Shown here: positions 52,501 through 56,499 of the stretch, in pieces
Layout: each line of letters begins with the position of its first letter
How positions within the stretch are numbered: position 1 is the stretch's first letter
NCBI GenBank assembly: GCA_035771165.1
Contig: JAWNZC010000014.1
Coordinates: forward strand, 2,393,001 to 2,457,000
Source: Paragorgia papillata
Taxonomy: Eukaryota > Cnidaria > Anthozoa > Scleralcyonacea > Coralliidae
DNA: 64,000 nucleotides
Direction of reading: 5' to 3'
Translations under genes and position numbers: made by a program
Notes under the pieces: model-generated
Databases searched by the model: none
What the model saw: only the letters and a program-made list of their open reading frames with translations
What the model was told of the DNA's origin: nothing

Positions 52501-53995
52501 AGTGGACATTATCAGATATTTTGTCTGACCCAAATTCAAAGTCATCGAACATTTTGTGACATGACTGACTGCAAAACATATTTTAAGGCCTGTTCAGCAA
52601 ACACAAGCTAAAGATACGTCTGCATTACTATTAAGGCAAGTTGTTGTTGCTGTCCAGTTTCAAATGCTTCTGCATTTTGACAAGTGCTGAAGCAAATATT
52701 GATGATGTGGTTAAAAAGGTTTTGTTTTAACAGTGATGTTGTTTTCAATTGTATGATGAATAAATAAGGTCATGCTGCTTTTTATATTTGGCATGTGAAA
52801 AGTTTTTGAATACGTTAATTACATATTCAATAAGTTTAAGAATTTATGAGGGATAAATATGTGCATAATAAAAGCAACCTTGCTGTATTCTGTATAATGT
52901 CAGTAGACTGGACAAACACAATACAACACTTCAACAACGTTGTAACCATTTTCTTGATTTACCTCTTGGCTCTAGGCATTACTAGGGCAAAGAATACAAC
53001 AAACCCAACAGAGCAGACAAAAAACGCATAAACAGATGAGGTATTGTCTATTATCTCGTCTATCAATTACCACTGTCACAAGCACTCACGCAACCCACAA
53101 CTGGCATGTTAAGAAAGTATATTTTAAGAGAAAAATTTATGTTAATATTTTAACACGAAACACCTGATATGTATGTGGAACAAAAAAAACAAGTTGCCAA
53201 GCCAAAACCTAAAGACTAATGTGAATTTCACTATTTCAGGACTATTAATGACTTTATGTTGCTGACATAATAATTATGGCAAATAATTTGTAACAAGAAC
53301 GCGCGCCCACGGAAATGCTTGAATGCAGAAGGTATCTTATCGATATTATATTTTAATATAATATCCGCCAATCCATACTGAAATATTAAACTTTATATAA
53401 AAAAATATACAGCTTTGAATGGCAAATGCTAATATATATATATATACATATAGACACCATCAATAATACAAAATATATACATGTATGTTTCAGAAGACTT
53501 TGAAGTTCAATACAGTATTAGTTCGAGGTATATAGTTGCCAATTTTGAAATGTATATACATTATGAAAGAGAAACACTAATCTCTACTAAATACTGTTTG
53601 GCTACGTACTACAATGTATTGAAGTCGAGAAATACACGTGTGTAAAAGCATCAAAAATTTAAATAAATCAAGGCAGTGCCAATGTTCCAAACCATTGACA
53701 CTTGTGCCTGTATACCGCTAGTTCGTCAACATATTTATATCACGTTAAAATATTAATGTCAGTCTGGCTTCCCTCGCTACCCTGTTCTAGTGTAAGAAAA
53801 TATCTGTCATACCTTCATGGCCGTTTTGTTTCGGTGTAGCCTTTCTTTACGGAGAACTCCCATATTTGGTTGTTCAAGAATATGATTTCTGGCATTATTT
53901 AGACTTAGATCATTCAATCCATTACTGTGCTCCTCGTCCACATCTCCATCCACATTGTAAATCGATACACTGGTTCCGTTCATTGGATCTCTCAT
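23490..53995 (-). CDS. SCHIP1: IQCJ-SCHIP1-like gene, seven exons (schwannomin-interacting protein 1 family)
   Basis: Model assembled by eye on the minus strand from exons 53813-53995, 38334-38372, 37206-37313, 35747-35811, 32497-33332, 24261-24354 and 23490-23535 (stop included), giving about 456 residues. All donors are GT, all acceptors AG, and the phases match at every junction (0, 0, 0, 2, 1, 2). Exon 3 encodes a full IQ motif (IQRHFRGYLAR) and exon 5 begins with a second IQ-like segment (IQRVWREY) resembling vertebrate IQCJ. Exon 5 then has a ~230-residue acidic region, and exons 5-7 encode the conserved C-terminal coiled coil (EMAELRKKLERFSVRHLE, then ISDELVNELLVRDQLHTKQD and LLMDVEDAV). 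SCHIP1 proteins are cytoskeleton-associated and bind merlin/schwannomin, and the IQ motif would bind calmodulin. ATTAAA (minus strand, 23422-23427) may be the poly(A) signal. The join of exon 1 to exon 2 across ~15 kb of transposons is the least certain. Confidence 0.7.
23655..23697 (-). other. tRNA-like 3' fragment
   Basis: On the minus strand, TTGGGTTCGATTCCTGG followed by TTGGGGCA looks like a T arm plus 3' acceptor strand. No matching D or anticodon arm lies upstream, so this is a tRNA or SINE remnant rather than a gene. Confidence 0.5.
23820..24090. repeat. Duplicated block with two hairpins
   Basis: A ~100-bp block (GTACATTTAACAATTAGACA through AACAAACTCAAACCTCGA) occurs twice. Each copy has a 10-bp stem ATTAGACAAC/GTTGTCTAAT, at 23849-23876 and 23993-24020. 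It lies in intron 6 of the SCHIP1-like gene. Confidence 0.85.
24261..24354 (-). CDS. SCHIP1: SCHIP1-like gene, exon 6 (coiled coil)
   Basis: Acceptor TTTCTCTTAG, donor GTAAGT. Two bases complete a Glu codon from exon 5, then 30 codons (ISDELVNELLVRDQLHTKQD, LLMDVEDAV) and two bases of a Lys codon. This heptad-rich segment is the most conserved-looking part of the protein and is why I assign the SCHIP1 family. Confidence 0.8.
24411..24725 (+). mobile_element. SINE-like element
   Basis: A B-box-like word GGTTCTAGTCC lies at about 24469-24480. The tail at 24628-24725 (GTTGATCTCTCCTGTGTTTC, then TTTTCCTCCCTACACAAAAT) is shared with the 5S-derived SINE at 48784-49155, so both probably belong to one SINE superfamily with different heads. 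Confidence 0.5.
24795..25567. mobile_element. Foldback element with TTAA target duplication
   Basis: Arms of about 240 bp. The left end AGTGGCACTACGACGAAA and right end TTTTCGTCGTAGTGCCACT are bounded by TTAA at 24791-24794 and 25568-25571. TTAA duplications are typical of Kolobok and piggyBac elements; no transposase is present. Located in intron 5 of the SCHIP1-like gene. Confidence 0.85.
25572..25714. repeat. Purine-rich degenerate minisatellite
   Basis: Irregular copies of AGAGGGCTAAATAAAGAAGG. Similar words (AGAGGAGGCTAAACAGAGAA) occur at 24590-24625 on the other side of the TTAA element, suggesting the element landed in this tract. Confidence 0.7.
25777..26450. mobile_element. Foldback DNA element with subterminal repeats
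   Basis: The left end AGGGGCCGATTACATG matches the inverse of the right end CATGTAATCAGCCCTT. Both subterminal zones carry repeated CGGTTAACCGAGTTGGCCCG-type words. The plan is like the element at 11607-12155: short ends with a TTACATG word followed by iterated GC-rich words. No coding capacity. Confidence 0.8.
26463..26640. repeat. Dispersed repeat, also at 37616-37748
   Basis: Shares GCGGCCATATTGGTGCACC, AACAATGAAATGGCGGCC, TTCTTATTCGAACACTTC and CCACCGATCACG-like words with 37616-37748 in the same orientation. Confidence 0.7.
26993..27028. repeat. (TA)n microsatellite
   Basis: About 17 TA units directly before the element at 27031. Confidence 0.95.
27031..27366 (+). repeat. Dispersed element, inverted partner at 37828-38288
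   Basis: It begins GGGGATATTACACGGTGGCG and contains AGATATGGATTTTATGTTCG, TACAACCGCTTGACC and TTGATTCGAAACTTA. The same features occur reversed at 37828-38288. The two copies lie in introns 5 and 2 of the SCHIP1-like gene. Confidence 0.8.
27377..28772. mobile_element. Tc1/mariner-type MITE carrying a nested element
   Basis: Terminal repeats CAGGGGGTGGACAAAAAAA and TTTTTTTTGTCCACCCCCTG with TA on both sides (27375-27376, 28773-28774), as expected for Tc1/mariner. There is no transposase. Its own sequence is 27377-27441 and 28264-28772; the rest is an inserted element. Confidence 0.85.
27442..28263. mobile_element. Mutator-like MITE with 9-bp target duplication, nested
   Basis: Long inverted ends TAGCCTGTTAATACAGACTC and, in inverse, TAGCCTGCTAATACAGACTC, continuing through a GCGCCCTGGG...TGGACGCG block. 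The perfect 9-bp duplication CTATTATTC occurs at 27433-27441 and 28264-28272. Nine-base duplications with long terminal repeats are typical of Mutator-like elements. Non-coding. Confidence 0.85.
28899..28939 (-). ncRNA. Hammerhead-ribozyme-like motif, left arm of Penelope element
   Basis: On the minus strand, 41 nt: helix I GTCGC/GCGAC, core CTGAAGA, a short stem-loop TCGCCCCGCGT (CGC/GCG plus a U-U mismatch), core GAAA, helix III of two pairs closing the loop CGATA, then T as the cleavage base. This fits the CUGANGA/GAAA/UH layout with the very short helix III known from Penelope-like elements. The weak stem II is a caveat. Confidence 0.55.
28965..29321 (-). pseudogene. GIY-YIG endonuclease fragment of Penelope-like element
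   Basis: 119 codons. CPLHGQYLTNSIVYKATVS is followed by HYIGMTANNFKERYRNHTKS, the GIY-YIG core of Penelope endonucleases (Tyr-Ile-Gly plus the conserved Arg and His). After about residue 75 the sequence decays. No reverse transcriptase is present. Confidence 0.8.
29324..29440 (+). pseudogene. C-terminal piece of GIY-YIG endonuclease, opposite strand
   Basis: CLEEKLCIMKADKHFLLNKR then SEIISTCRHKNKF is the C-terminal end of the Penelope GIY-YIG domain, read on the plus strand immediately next to the minus-strand fragment. The two pieces point away from each other, so they come from two copies or from an internal inversion. Confidence 0.75.
29567..29606 (+). ncRNA. Hammerhead-like motif, right arm of Penelope element (degenerate)
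   Basis: Inverse copy of the motif at 28899-28939: GTCGC, CTGAAGA, TCGCCCCGCGT, then GAAC instead of GAAAC, and GCGAC. One A of the conserved GAAA is lost, so it is probably inactive. Confidence 0.45.
29645..29700. repeat. (TA)n microsatellite
   Basis: About 27 TA units next to the Penelope remnant. Confidence 0.95.
30731..31618. mobile_element. Foldback element with poly-C and poly-G tracts in its arms
   Basis: The ends CCATGGTCCCAGAGGTTCTA and (inverse) CCCTGGTCCCAGAGGTTATA are flanked by TA (30729-30730, 31619-31620). Each arm holds a homopolymer: 28 C at 30762-30789 and 30 G at 31558-31587, followed by a GCTGAAAGCGGCGAGAGAACC-type block in both arms (one mismatch). A 12-base repeat around TGGCCCCAAATC lies at 30895-30940. 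Intron 5 of the SCHIP1-like gene. Confidence 0.85.
31621..32496. other. Intronic sequence, nothing identified
   Basis: Intron 5 of the SCHIP1-like gene immediately after exon 5. A 13-base G run is present near 32325 and an A run near 32391. No gene or structured repeat seen. Confidence 0.5.
32497..33332 (-). CDS. SCHIP1: SCHIP1-like gene, exon 5 (main exon)
   Basis: 836-nt exon with acceptor TTCTTGTATAG and donor AAAG/GTAAAG. It starts with the IQ-like IQRVWREYSGK, followed by FEDDFYEEDLFHNESESEEQ and other acidic, Ser-rich low-complexity stretches to about residue 230. It ends in the coiled-coil start EEREMAELRKKLERFSVRHL. The exon 3' phase leaves one base (G) that forms a Glu codon with exon 6. 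The three residues before IQRVW in the open frame come from the intron. Confidence 0.85.
33612..33637. repeat. (GT)n microsatellite
   Basis: About 12 GT units. Confidence 0.95.
34204..34280. repeat. Degenerate GGGTTA-like repeat
   Basis: Irregular hexamers related to TTAGGG (TTAGGGTTAAGATTAGGATT). A second such tract is at 54613-54692. Confidence 0.6.
34959..35112. repeat. Inverted pair of short hammerhead-bearing repeats
   Basis: The arms ATTCAAGATAAGTTTG... and its inverse contain AATATTTATTTGCTAAGCTT and GGCCTGTTGACAGGCCTTCA (right arm diverged), separated by about 12 bases. Located in intron 4 of the SCHIP1-like gene. The arrangement resembles the Penelope remnant at 28873-29637 without any coding part. 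Confidence 0.75.
34988..35029 (-). ncRNA. Hammerhead-ribozyme-like motif
   Basis: On the minus strand, 42 nt: helix I TTGCT/AGCAA, core CTGATGA, an extra A, stem II GGCCTG/CAGGCC with loop TCAA, core GAAA, then GCTT (one-pair helix III and U as cleavage base). All invariant core bases are present. The unpaired A after CTGATGA departs from the textbook form but recurs in the motifs at 60007 and 61967. The inverse copy at 35030-35070 has lost the core (AAGATGA, CAAAA). Confidence 0.55.
35747..35811 (-). CDS. SCHIP1: SCHIP1-like gene, exon 4
   Basis: 65-nt exon with acceptor GAATTTTTAG and donor GTAAGT: EEAERVEKIREQVEEGQILV plus Asp and a split Lys codon. It starts in phase 0 after exon 3 and its last two bases combine with the first base of exon 5. 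The charged helix links the two IQ-like segments. As in exon 6, failure to splice would read AAG TAA at once. Confidence 0.75.
36417..36659. mobile_element. 243-bp foldback MITE
   Basis: 31-base inverted ends: CATAGAGATCATATAAATAC then TAGAGGGGGCA, and the exact inverse on the right. Located in intron 3 of the SCHIP1-like gene. Confidence 0.85.
37206..37313 (-). CDS. SCHIP1: SCHIP1-like gene, exon 3 (IQ motif)
   Basis: Exactly 36 codons in phase 0, acceptor CTTTTCCCGTAG, donor GTACAG. It contains NKEEAAALCIQRHFRGYLAR with a perfect IQxxxRGxxxR calmodulin/EF-hand-protein binding motif, followed by KEYLNLLHEQYEK. Confidence 0.85.
37616..37748. repeat. Dispersed repeat, copy of 26463-26640
   Basis: GGCGGCCATATTGATGCACC, AATGAAATGGCGGCC and CACCGATCACGCGAGTGAAT correspond to the left copy. 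Both are in introns of the SCHIP1-like gene. Confidence 0.7.
37828..38288 (-). repeat. Dispersed element, inverted partner of 27031-27366
   Basis: Reverse-oriented relative of 27031-27366. One end additionally forms a hairpin: AGATATGGATTTTATGTTC (38162-38180) and its inverse (38246-38264) flank a core TCACTCGTTCGCTGCGCTCA at 38201-38220 that also occurs at 61108-61134. Intron 2 of the SCHIP1-like gene. Confidence 0.8.
38334..38372 (-). CDS. SCHIP1: SCHIP1-like gene, exon 2 (13 codons)
   Basis: 39-nt exon in phase 0 with acceptor ATTCCTTTTCAG and donor GTACAG, encoding VISPSVANHVMGK. It fits between exon 1 and the IQ exon. Its very small size makes it the weakest single exon call. Confidence 0.6.
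38614..39426. mobile_element. Mutator-like MITE with 9-bp target duplication
   Basis: Ends CTGCCTCCTCCACAGGCCCT and its exact inverse; the terminal repeats run ~43 bases (through GACAGGTCACAC). The perfect 9-bp duplication ATCTTAGCA is at 38605-38613 and 39427-39435. On the minus strand near 39065-39130 a coding-looking segment follows an AG acceptor (DKKELKGKISAEQKQIRRSG), possibly a leftover exon of a transposase. Confidence 0.85.
39447..40164. mobile_element. Foldback element
   Basis: Terminal repeats CCTGGGGCCAGTTGTATAAA and its inverse. Internal palindromes carry AAAACACTC words and a stem CGGTGTTTGG...AATCCTGATGAAACACTC. It begins only 21 bases after the preceding element. Confidence 0.8.
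40165..40726. other. Intronic sequence, nothing identified
   Basis: Intron 1 of the SCHIP1-like gene between a foldback element and the Gypsy remnant. No gene, TIR pair or tandem repeat seen. Confidence 0.5.
40727..40970 (+). pseudogene. Gypsy protease remnant
   Basis: GIGGEPLQVLGMAELSVQLA then HSFVVVGI and, after a frameshift, NTCILGADLLKYGKMLIDVA: the flap and ILGxDxL region of a retropepsin. The catalytic DTG lies before this segment and is missing. Confidence 0.7.
40971..41063 (-). repeat. TTTTA-rich insert inside Gypsy
   Basis: (TTTTA)n at 40971-41007 followed by unique sequence to about 41063. It separates protease from RT and reads like the A-rich tail of a small minus-strand LINE or SINE fragment. 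Confidence 0.5.
41064..41501 (+). pseudogene. Gypsy reverse transcriptase, N-terminal part
   Basis: LLENYSDVFVKEPNDPVG, HVIDTGDSHPIKQRPYRIP, GMLMRRPSTSPWSSPIVFAP, FCVDFRRVNSVTKKDAHPMP and RIDDILDQLG are the standard start of a Ty3/Gypsy RT with the first catalytic Asp region. The frame ends before the YxDD box. Confidence 0.85.
41585..41794 (+). pseudogene. Gypsy integrase, zinc-binding region and start of core
   Basis: RLQRQYYWPTMTSEIQLWIA, CEQCKRRKP (CxxC) and ELWAMDVMGPLD (first catalytic Asp). It is broken right after MGPLD by the DNA transposon; the core resumes at 48717. Confidence 0.85.
43761..46384 (+). CDS. Academ-like transposase, exon 1
   Basis: Long open frame of 875 codons to the splice site. 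The N-terminal ~180 residues contain scattered Cys/His (VWHAKCYSLF, KYHLSCFSAF) consistent with zinc binding. The middle has WTPKHIGLGSTLHQVTRSKD and FSADNIDILDETMDGKNTFH, and the end NFQFWWSYIEMVSTLLDFTR and HFFRYDHPNYAKWGSVFIAD. I recognise this as the large uncharacterised protein family found in cnidarian genomes and associated with Academ elements; the catalytic residues are not certain by eye. A possible true start lies upstream in another frame (43672, MDPVLALKRPSEVDL), so a frameshift may have removed the N-terminus. Confidence 0.7.
46385..46486 (+). other. Intron in the Academ-like transposase
   Basis: 102 bases, AG/GTGAGT donor and TTTCCTAG acceptor. Splicing joins SALSR to WALSYNLRSETHDMFGL without disturbing the frame. 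Confidence 0.8.
46487..47600 (+). CDS. Academ-like transposase, exon 2 (start of XPG-like nuclease)
   Basis: It begins WALSYNLRSETHDMFGLLQE. From about 47155 it reads LLIDGMALVAAIGKPADAQT and FGAYADSFQAAVLRAGSHYQ, then VLFDRYDKSSIKAGTRERR, which is the N-terminal part of a PIN/XPG-type nuclease with its first acidic residues. The frame runs out at 47600, but homologous sense moves to another frame near 47545 (DHEEADTRL), so a single-base frameshift lies at about 47520-47546. Confidence 0.75.
47546..48316 (+). CDS. Academ-like transposase, XPG/FEN1-like nuclease C-terminus
   Basis: HEEADTRLILHSIANNCDTV, VSARDTDVLLLLVAH and HALTGCDTTSYICNHTK correspond to the EAxA, DxDxL and LxGCD motifs of XPG/FEN1 nucleases, keeping their acidic residues. 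It then reads GMGWVTDGDSKLVPLLMTKE and CKEIICIPAKC, where the Cys-rich tail expected in this family begins but is cut short. It is in a different frame from exon 2, so the copy is probably inactive. Confidence 0.75.
   Translation: MVDPSVFCADHEEADTRLILHSIANNCDTVVVSARDTDVLLLLVAHSPNIPAANVWMMAGTAAKRKFFNITAISDNLPTGSLSALLPFHALTGCDTTSYICNHTKVSAWKIFIEKHHLLASLGEGELTVIKIRDAEKFICAVYKCGNIESANDARVLLFSKTAKPEALPPTKDALELHIKRVHYQALIWKQASCQQPSLPNPDGMGWVTDGDSKLVPLLMTKEPIPNACKEIICIPAKCTSFHIISPPGRTILLCN
48717..48783 (+). pseudogene. Gypsy integrase core, continuation
   Basis: NILVMSDHFTK, a stop where Trp is expected, then VEAVPMAS continues the core domain that was cut at 41794. It is cut again by the SINE. Confidence 0.8.
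48784..49155 (+). mobile_element. 5S rRNA-derived SINE (SINE3-like)
   Basis: 48824-48893 resembles the 3' two-thirds of 5S rRNA (GTTAAGC, TTAGTAGTTGGATGGGTGAC, CGCTTGGGAATCACC). The body follows with GTTGATCTCTCCTGTGCTTC and TTTTCCTCCCTCCACAAAAT, shared with 24628-24725, and then a tail to about 49155. It splits the Gypsy integrase between PMAS and HADTTAKAFVDE. Confidence 0.75.
49156..49560 (+). pseudogene. Gypsy integrase core, second half
   Basis: QHADTTAKAFVDEVDSHHGI, EKLVTDQGKNFETDL (second catalytic Asp), a frameshifted stretch, then MERFNRTLKGILTAYVNNDH (catalytic Glu) and DIHLPLVLFDYHTDMHRSSG, VTPFKAVYGREATSP. Confidence 0.85.
49690..50119 (+). pseudogene. Gypsy integrase C-terminus
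   Basis: LKPGDRVWLNDKAVAKGKSR and EWTGPYVVLSRVCNVNYHV are the GPY/F module. After a frameshift, EAPTGLRRSTRQRRALDQFQ leads to the stop, just before the purine-rich AAGGAGGGAATA at 50119-50130 that serves as polypurine tract. Confidence 0.85.
50132..50307 (+). repeat. Gypsy 3' LTR
   Basis: 176 bases, starting TGTAGTGTATG and ending TAGTACTACA (TG...CA). It lies directly after the polypurine tract and contains AATAAA near 50258. Confidence 0.75.
50309..50520 (-). pseudogene. LINE reverse transcriptase fragment
   Basis: On the minus strand: KLKAATRRRDDLWQT, DLLDLWNAVYNQQPVDNWTE and FSKKGNLGVTTIYRGITLTS, the RT1-2 region (KKGD...YRGI) of an RTE-type LINE. About 70 codons only. Confidence 0.75.
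50521..53812. other. Intronic sequence with short repeats
   Basis: Intron 1 of the SCHIP1-like gene between the Gypsy LTR and exon 1. Two spliceable, hydrophobic open stretches were seen: plus strand near 50545-50593 (FQAVAVCLLAFALAM) and minus strand 52963-53047 (VYAFFVCSVGFVVFFALVMP). They do not fit the phase of any neighbouring exon and are not called. Words around ATTGTCTGACCC recur at 50940-51050 and 52500-52580. Otherwise AT-rich with no gene seen. Confidence 0.45.
51226..51575. repeat. Direct repeat, two ~138-bp copies
   Basis: 51226-51363 and 51438-51575 share AATTCATGCTCAGGTGTGCA, CCAATAATTGGAAATTAATA and GCTGATAACTTTCAGGCTGC. Confidence 0.85.
53813..53995 (-). CDS. SCHIP1: SCHIP1-like gene, exon 1 (first coding)
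   Basis: 61 codons from the first ATG (in-frame TGA four codons upstream) to the donor AAG/GTATGA: MRDPMNGTSVSIYNVDGDVD, then EEHSNGLNDLSL and NMGVLRKERLHRNKTAMK. It ends in phase 0, as exon 2 requires. An upstream mini-ORF ATG AAG TAA lies nine bases before the start. Membership in the gene is inferred from strand, phase and a plausible junction with VISPSV; it could be the first exon of another gene. Confidence 0.55.
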
Positions 53996-54395
53996 CTTCT
54001 TACTTCATTTTACTTCCCTTCTTACAGTTTAAGCCTTTTAAAAATATCTTCTCTTCCTTCTTGAATAGTTTAAAACGAAATTCTGGCAAAGTTGTTACAA
54101 ATATCGAACGTGGAAGGTCGTTATTAACACCACCGTTGCTATCCAAGACAGCCAAAGTTGACATTCACCCTGACTGGGGTTCGTTGCGCATTACACGCAT
54201 ATCTTTATACATATAACATGGCCAACAACAGCTCAGTGAGATTCCAATATGTCAAGCACAATGAAATCAAAAGAATTTGTTTCTCCCTTGTTAATCAATT
54301 GCACTCAAATGACAATGATTACAAGCAATGTCTACTTTCGTTGAATGCTTTTATTTAACAAACATGCCGGAAATACGTCACTGGAACTCCCAGTA

Positions 54396-55352
54396 TCAAT
54401 CTCGTTCCCAGAGCCCACGTTCCCCACCCGGGCACAGAATAGAAATACAACCAGAAGTCCAACTCGCGTCGGAACCTTTGAAGTTTATGTCCTCGCGCAT
54501 GTCGCCTCGCGCATCTTGATTCCTCGCCATCCTACGCCATCCTACGCCATCCTACGCAATCCTGGCAAGTTTCCCCACCAGTTTGGGTTATTACTTTGTG
54601 TTTCGCGCACGAATATGCATTAGGGTTAGGGTTAGGATTGAGGTTAGGATTAGGGTAAGGATTGGGGTTGGGATCAGGGTTAGGATTAGGGTGTTTTCAG
54701 GGTCAAAGAATAACAAATTCGTGCGTGAAACACAAAGTAAGCACCGCAGTTTGGACCTTCAAAAGAAGATTAAAACTGCCGGGGGAACTTGCCAAGATTG
54801 CTTAGGATGGCGTAGGACATTGCGTAGGATCGCGTAGGAAGGCTTCGGATGGCGTAAAATATCGCGCCTGCGCATTGAAGAAATGCGGACAAGTTGTCAC
54901 TCGAGTTGGACTTCTGGTTGTATTTCTATTCTGTGACCCGGGACTCTCTCCTCCACAGAGGATATTTCGGAGATCGGCTATGGCGGGGATCGTTGGAGAT
55001 GATGCGAAATGATGCGTCTAAATCGTCAGCTGGACATAAGGAGTGCGGGCGGATAGCGAAAGAGAAAGTAATTTTCCGTTGGACTAGTTTCGCCCGCACT
55101 ACTTATGTCCAGCTGACGCCGCCGAGCATCTCCGACGACCCCCGAAACCTCCAATCTCCGAAATTTAACCTCTGCGGAGGAGAGAGCACCCGGGAAACGA
55201 GAGACTCTGGGATAATCCGTTTCACATCGATATTTCTTTGGCTAATGAACATGATTACTCTTCTTCCGGATAACAAGAATCCTGTGACGGCGTGAACAGA
55301 GCCTCTCGTTTCCCGCCCACTGGGTTAACGTGGGCTCTGGGAACGAGATTGA
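54396..55352. mobile_element. Large foldback element with nested palindromes
   Basis: Ends TCAATCTCGTTCCCAGAGCC and its inverse. Inside are inverse blocks CCGGGCACAGAATAGAAATA / TATTTCTATTCTGTGACCCG, CATCCTACGC repeats (54527-54560) facing GCGTAGGA repeats (54803-54850), and a second foldback at 54935-55200 built on GTCAGCTGGACATAA and its near-inverse. It lies upstream of exon 1 of the SCHIP1-like gene. Confidence 0.8.
54613..54692. repeat. Telomere-like (TTAGGG)n-related tract
   Basis: TTAGGGTTAGGGTTAGGATT followed by degenerate copies. It is inside the foldback element, so it is interstitial, not a chromosome end. Confidence 0.8.
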
Positions 55353-55812
55353 CCGCAACCAAACACAGAAGCGCAATACCGGAAATCCTGACCTTCCTTT
55401 CAAACTATTTTCCATTAATCCATTCTTGTCATATGATTTGCGGCTAAAATTAAAACTGCCCCTTTAATAATATTTTACTCTATCGACATTTTTACTTGTC
55501 AAATCCAAGGAGAGATTTTTAAAATATTGGGAAGATCGGAATACTTATTGGCATTTAAAAAAACACATTTTACTTCTTTTTTTTTTTACTTGATTTTATA
55601 TCTTCTATAGTTTAAATTATATAGTTTTTCTTCTATAGTTTTTAGCAGATAAATGTATGAAAAAGTGCTTGCGTGCGTCGGCAGTGATGCTAATCTTAAA
55701 ATGAGTCAGCACACTTGTCTTCATTTTCACGAGGCAAAAACCCTTATAGGGCAAAATAAAATTGAATATTAAAAATATGATTATCGTTAGGAGATCTAGA
55801 ATGAGCTGTGAC

Positions 55813-55990
55813 TAAAGTAAAGTAACGTAAAGTAAAGTAAAGTAAAGTGAAGTGAAGTGAAGTGAAGTGAAGTGAAGTGAAGTGAAGTGAAGTGAAGTGA
55901 AGTGAAGTGAAGTGAAGTGAAGTGAAGTGAAGTGAGTGAAGTGAAGTGAAATGAAGTAAAGTAAAGACTAGTAAAGTAAAGTAAAGTATA
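55813..55990. repeat. (AAGTG)n / (AAGTA)n pentanucleotide repeat
   Basis: About 35 pentamers, AAGTA at both edges and AAGTG in the middle. Confidence 0.95.
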
Positions 55991-56499
55991 AGTCGTCAAC
56001 AATATCCGTTAAATATTCTATTAAGTCACCTTATCCATATACGTAGTTTTTGGAGGGTGGTAGACTCCAACATTAGCATTTTATGACTTGATGGCAAATG
56101 GATATTTATGCTAAACATTCATAAAGCTCAGATTTGTTGACTCTTCTCACCTTGATGTTGTTCCTTGTGTAAATTGCAACCCCTCCTTTCTGCTAAAAAA
56201 TAATTTATAGCTAAAAAATAATTTAAATGCAAAATAATGGCAGAAAACTCGCCAGAAAACCTCTTGCTGAGGTTTCAGGTTTTTTTTTAAATAATAGTTT
56301 GCTCGACTATAATTGGTTAATTTATACAAAAACAATTAGACAACTCGGTTGCGGCTCATCGACCATCATCTGTAAACAACTTGGGCTCGGCGTTTAATTG
56401 TTAAATATATACTACGTATAGACCTTATTAAAAAATGGCCGCCGAATTTCAATTCTTTTACCCGGATCGATAGCTTATAACAATCGAAATATAGTAAGG
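55991..56499. other. Non-coding stretch
   Basis: AT-rich with a short repeated word (AAAAAATAATTTA near 56195-56225). No gene seen. Confidence 0.5.

Noticed and set aside
52963..53047. Minus-strand 85-nt exon-like segment with a hydrophobic stretch, between AG and GT
   Set aside because: Its phase (2 in, 2 out) fits neither the preceding exon 1 nor exon 2 of the SCHIP1-like gene, and no partner exon was found.
54613..54692. TTAGGG-like tract as a chromosome end
   Set aside because: It is degenerate, short and inside a transposable element with coding sequence on both sides.
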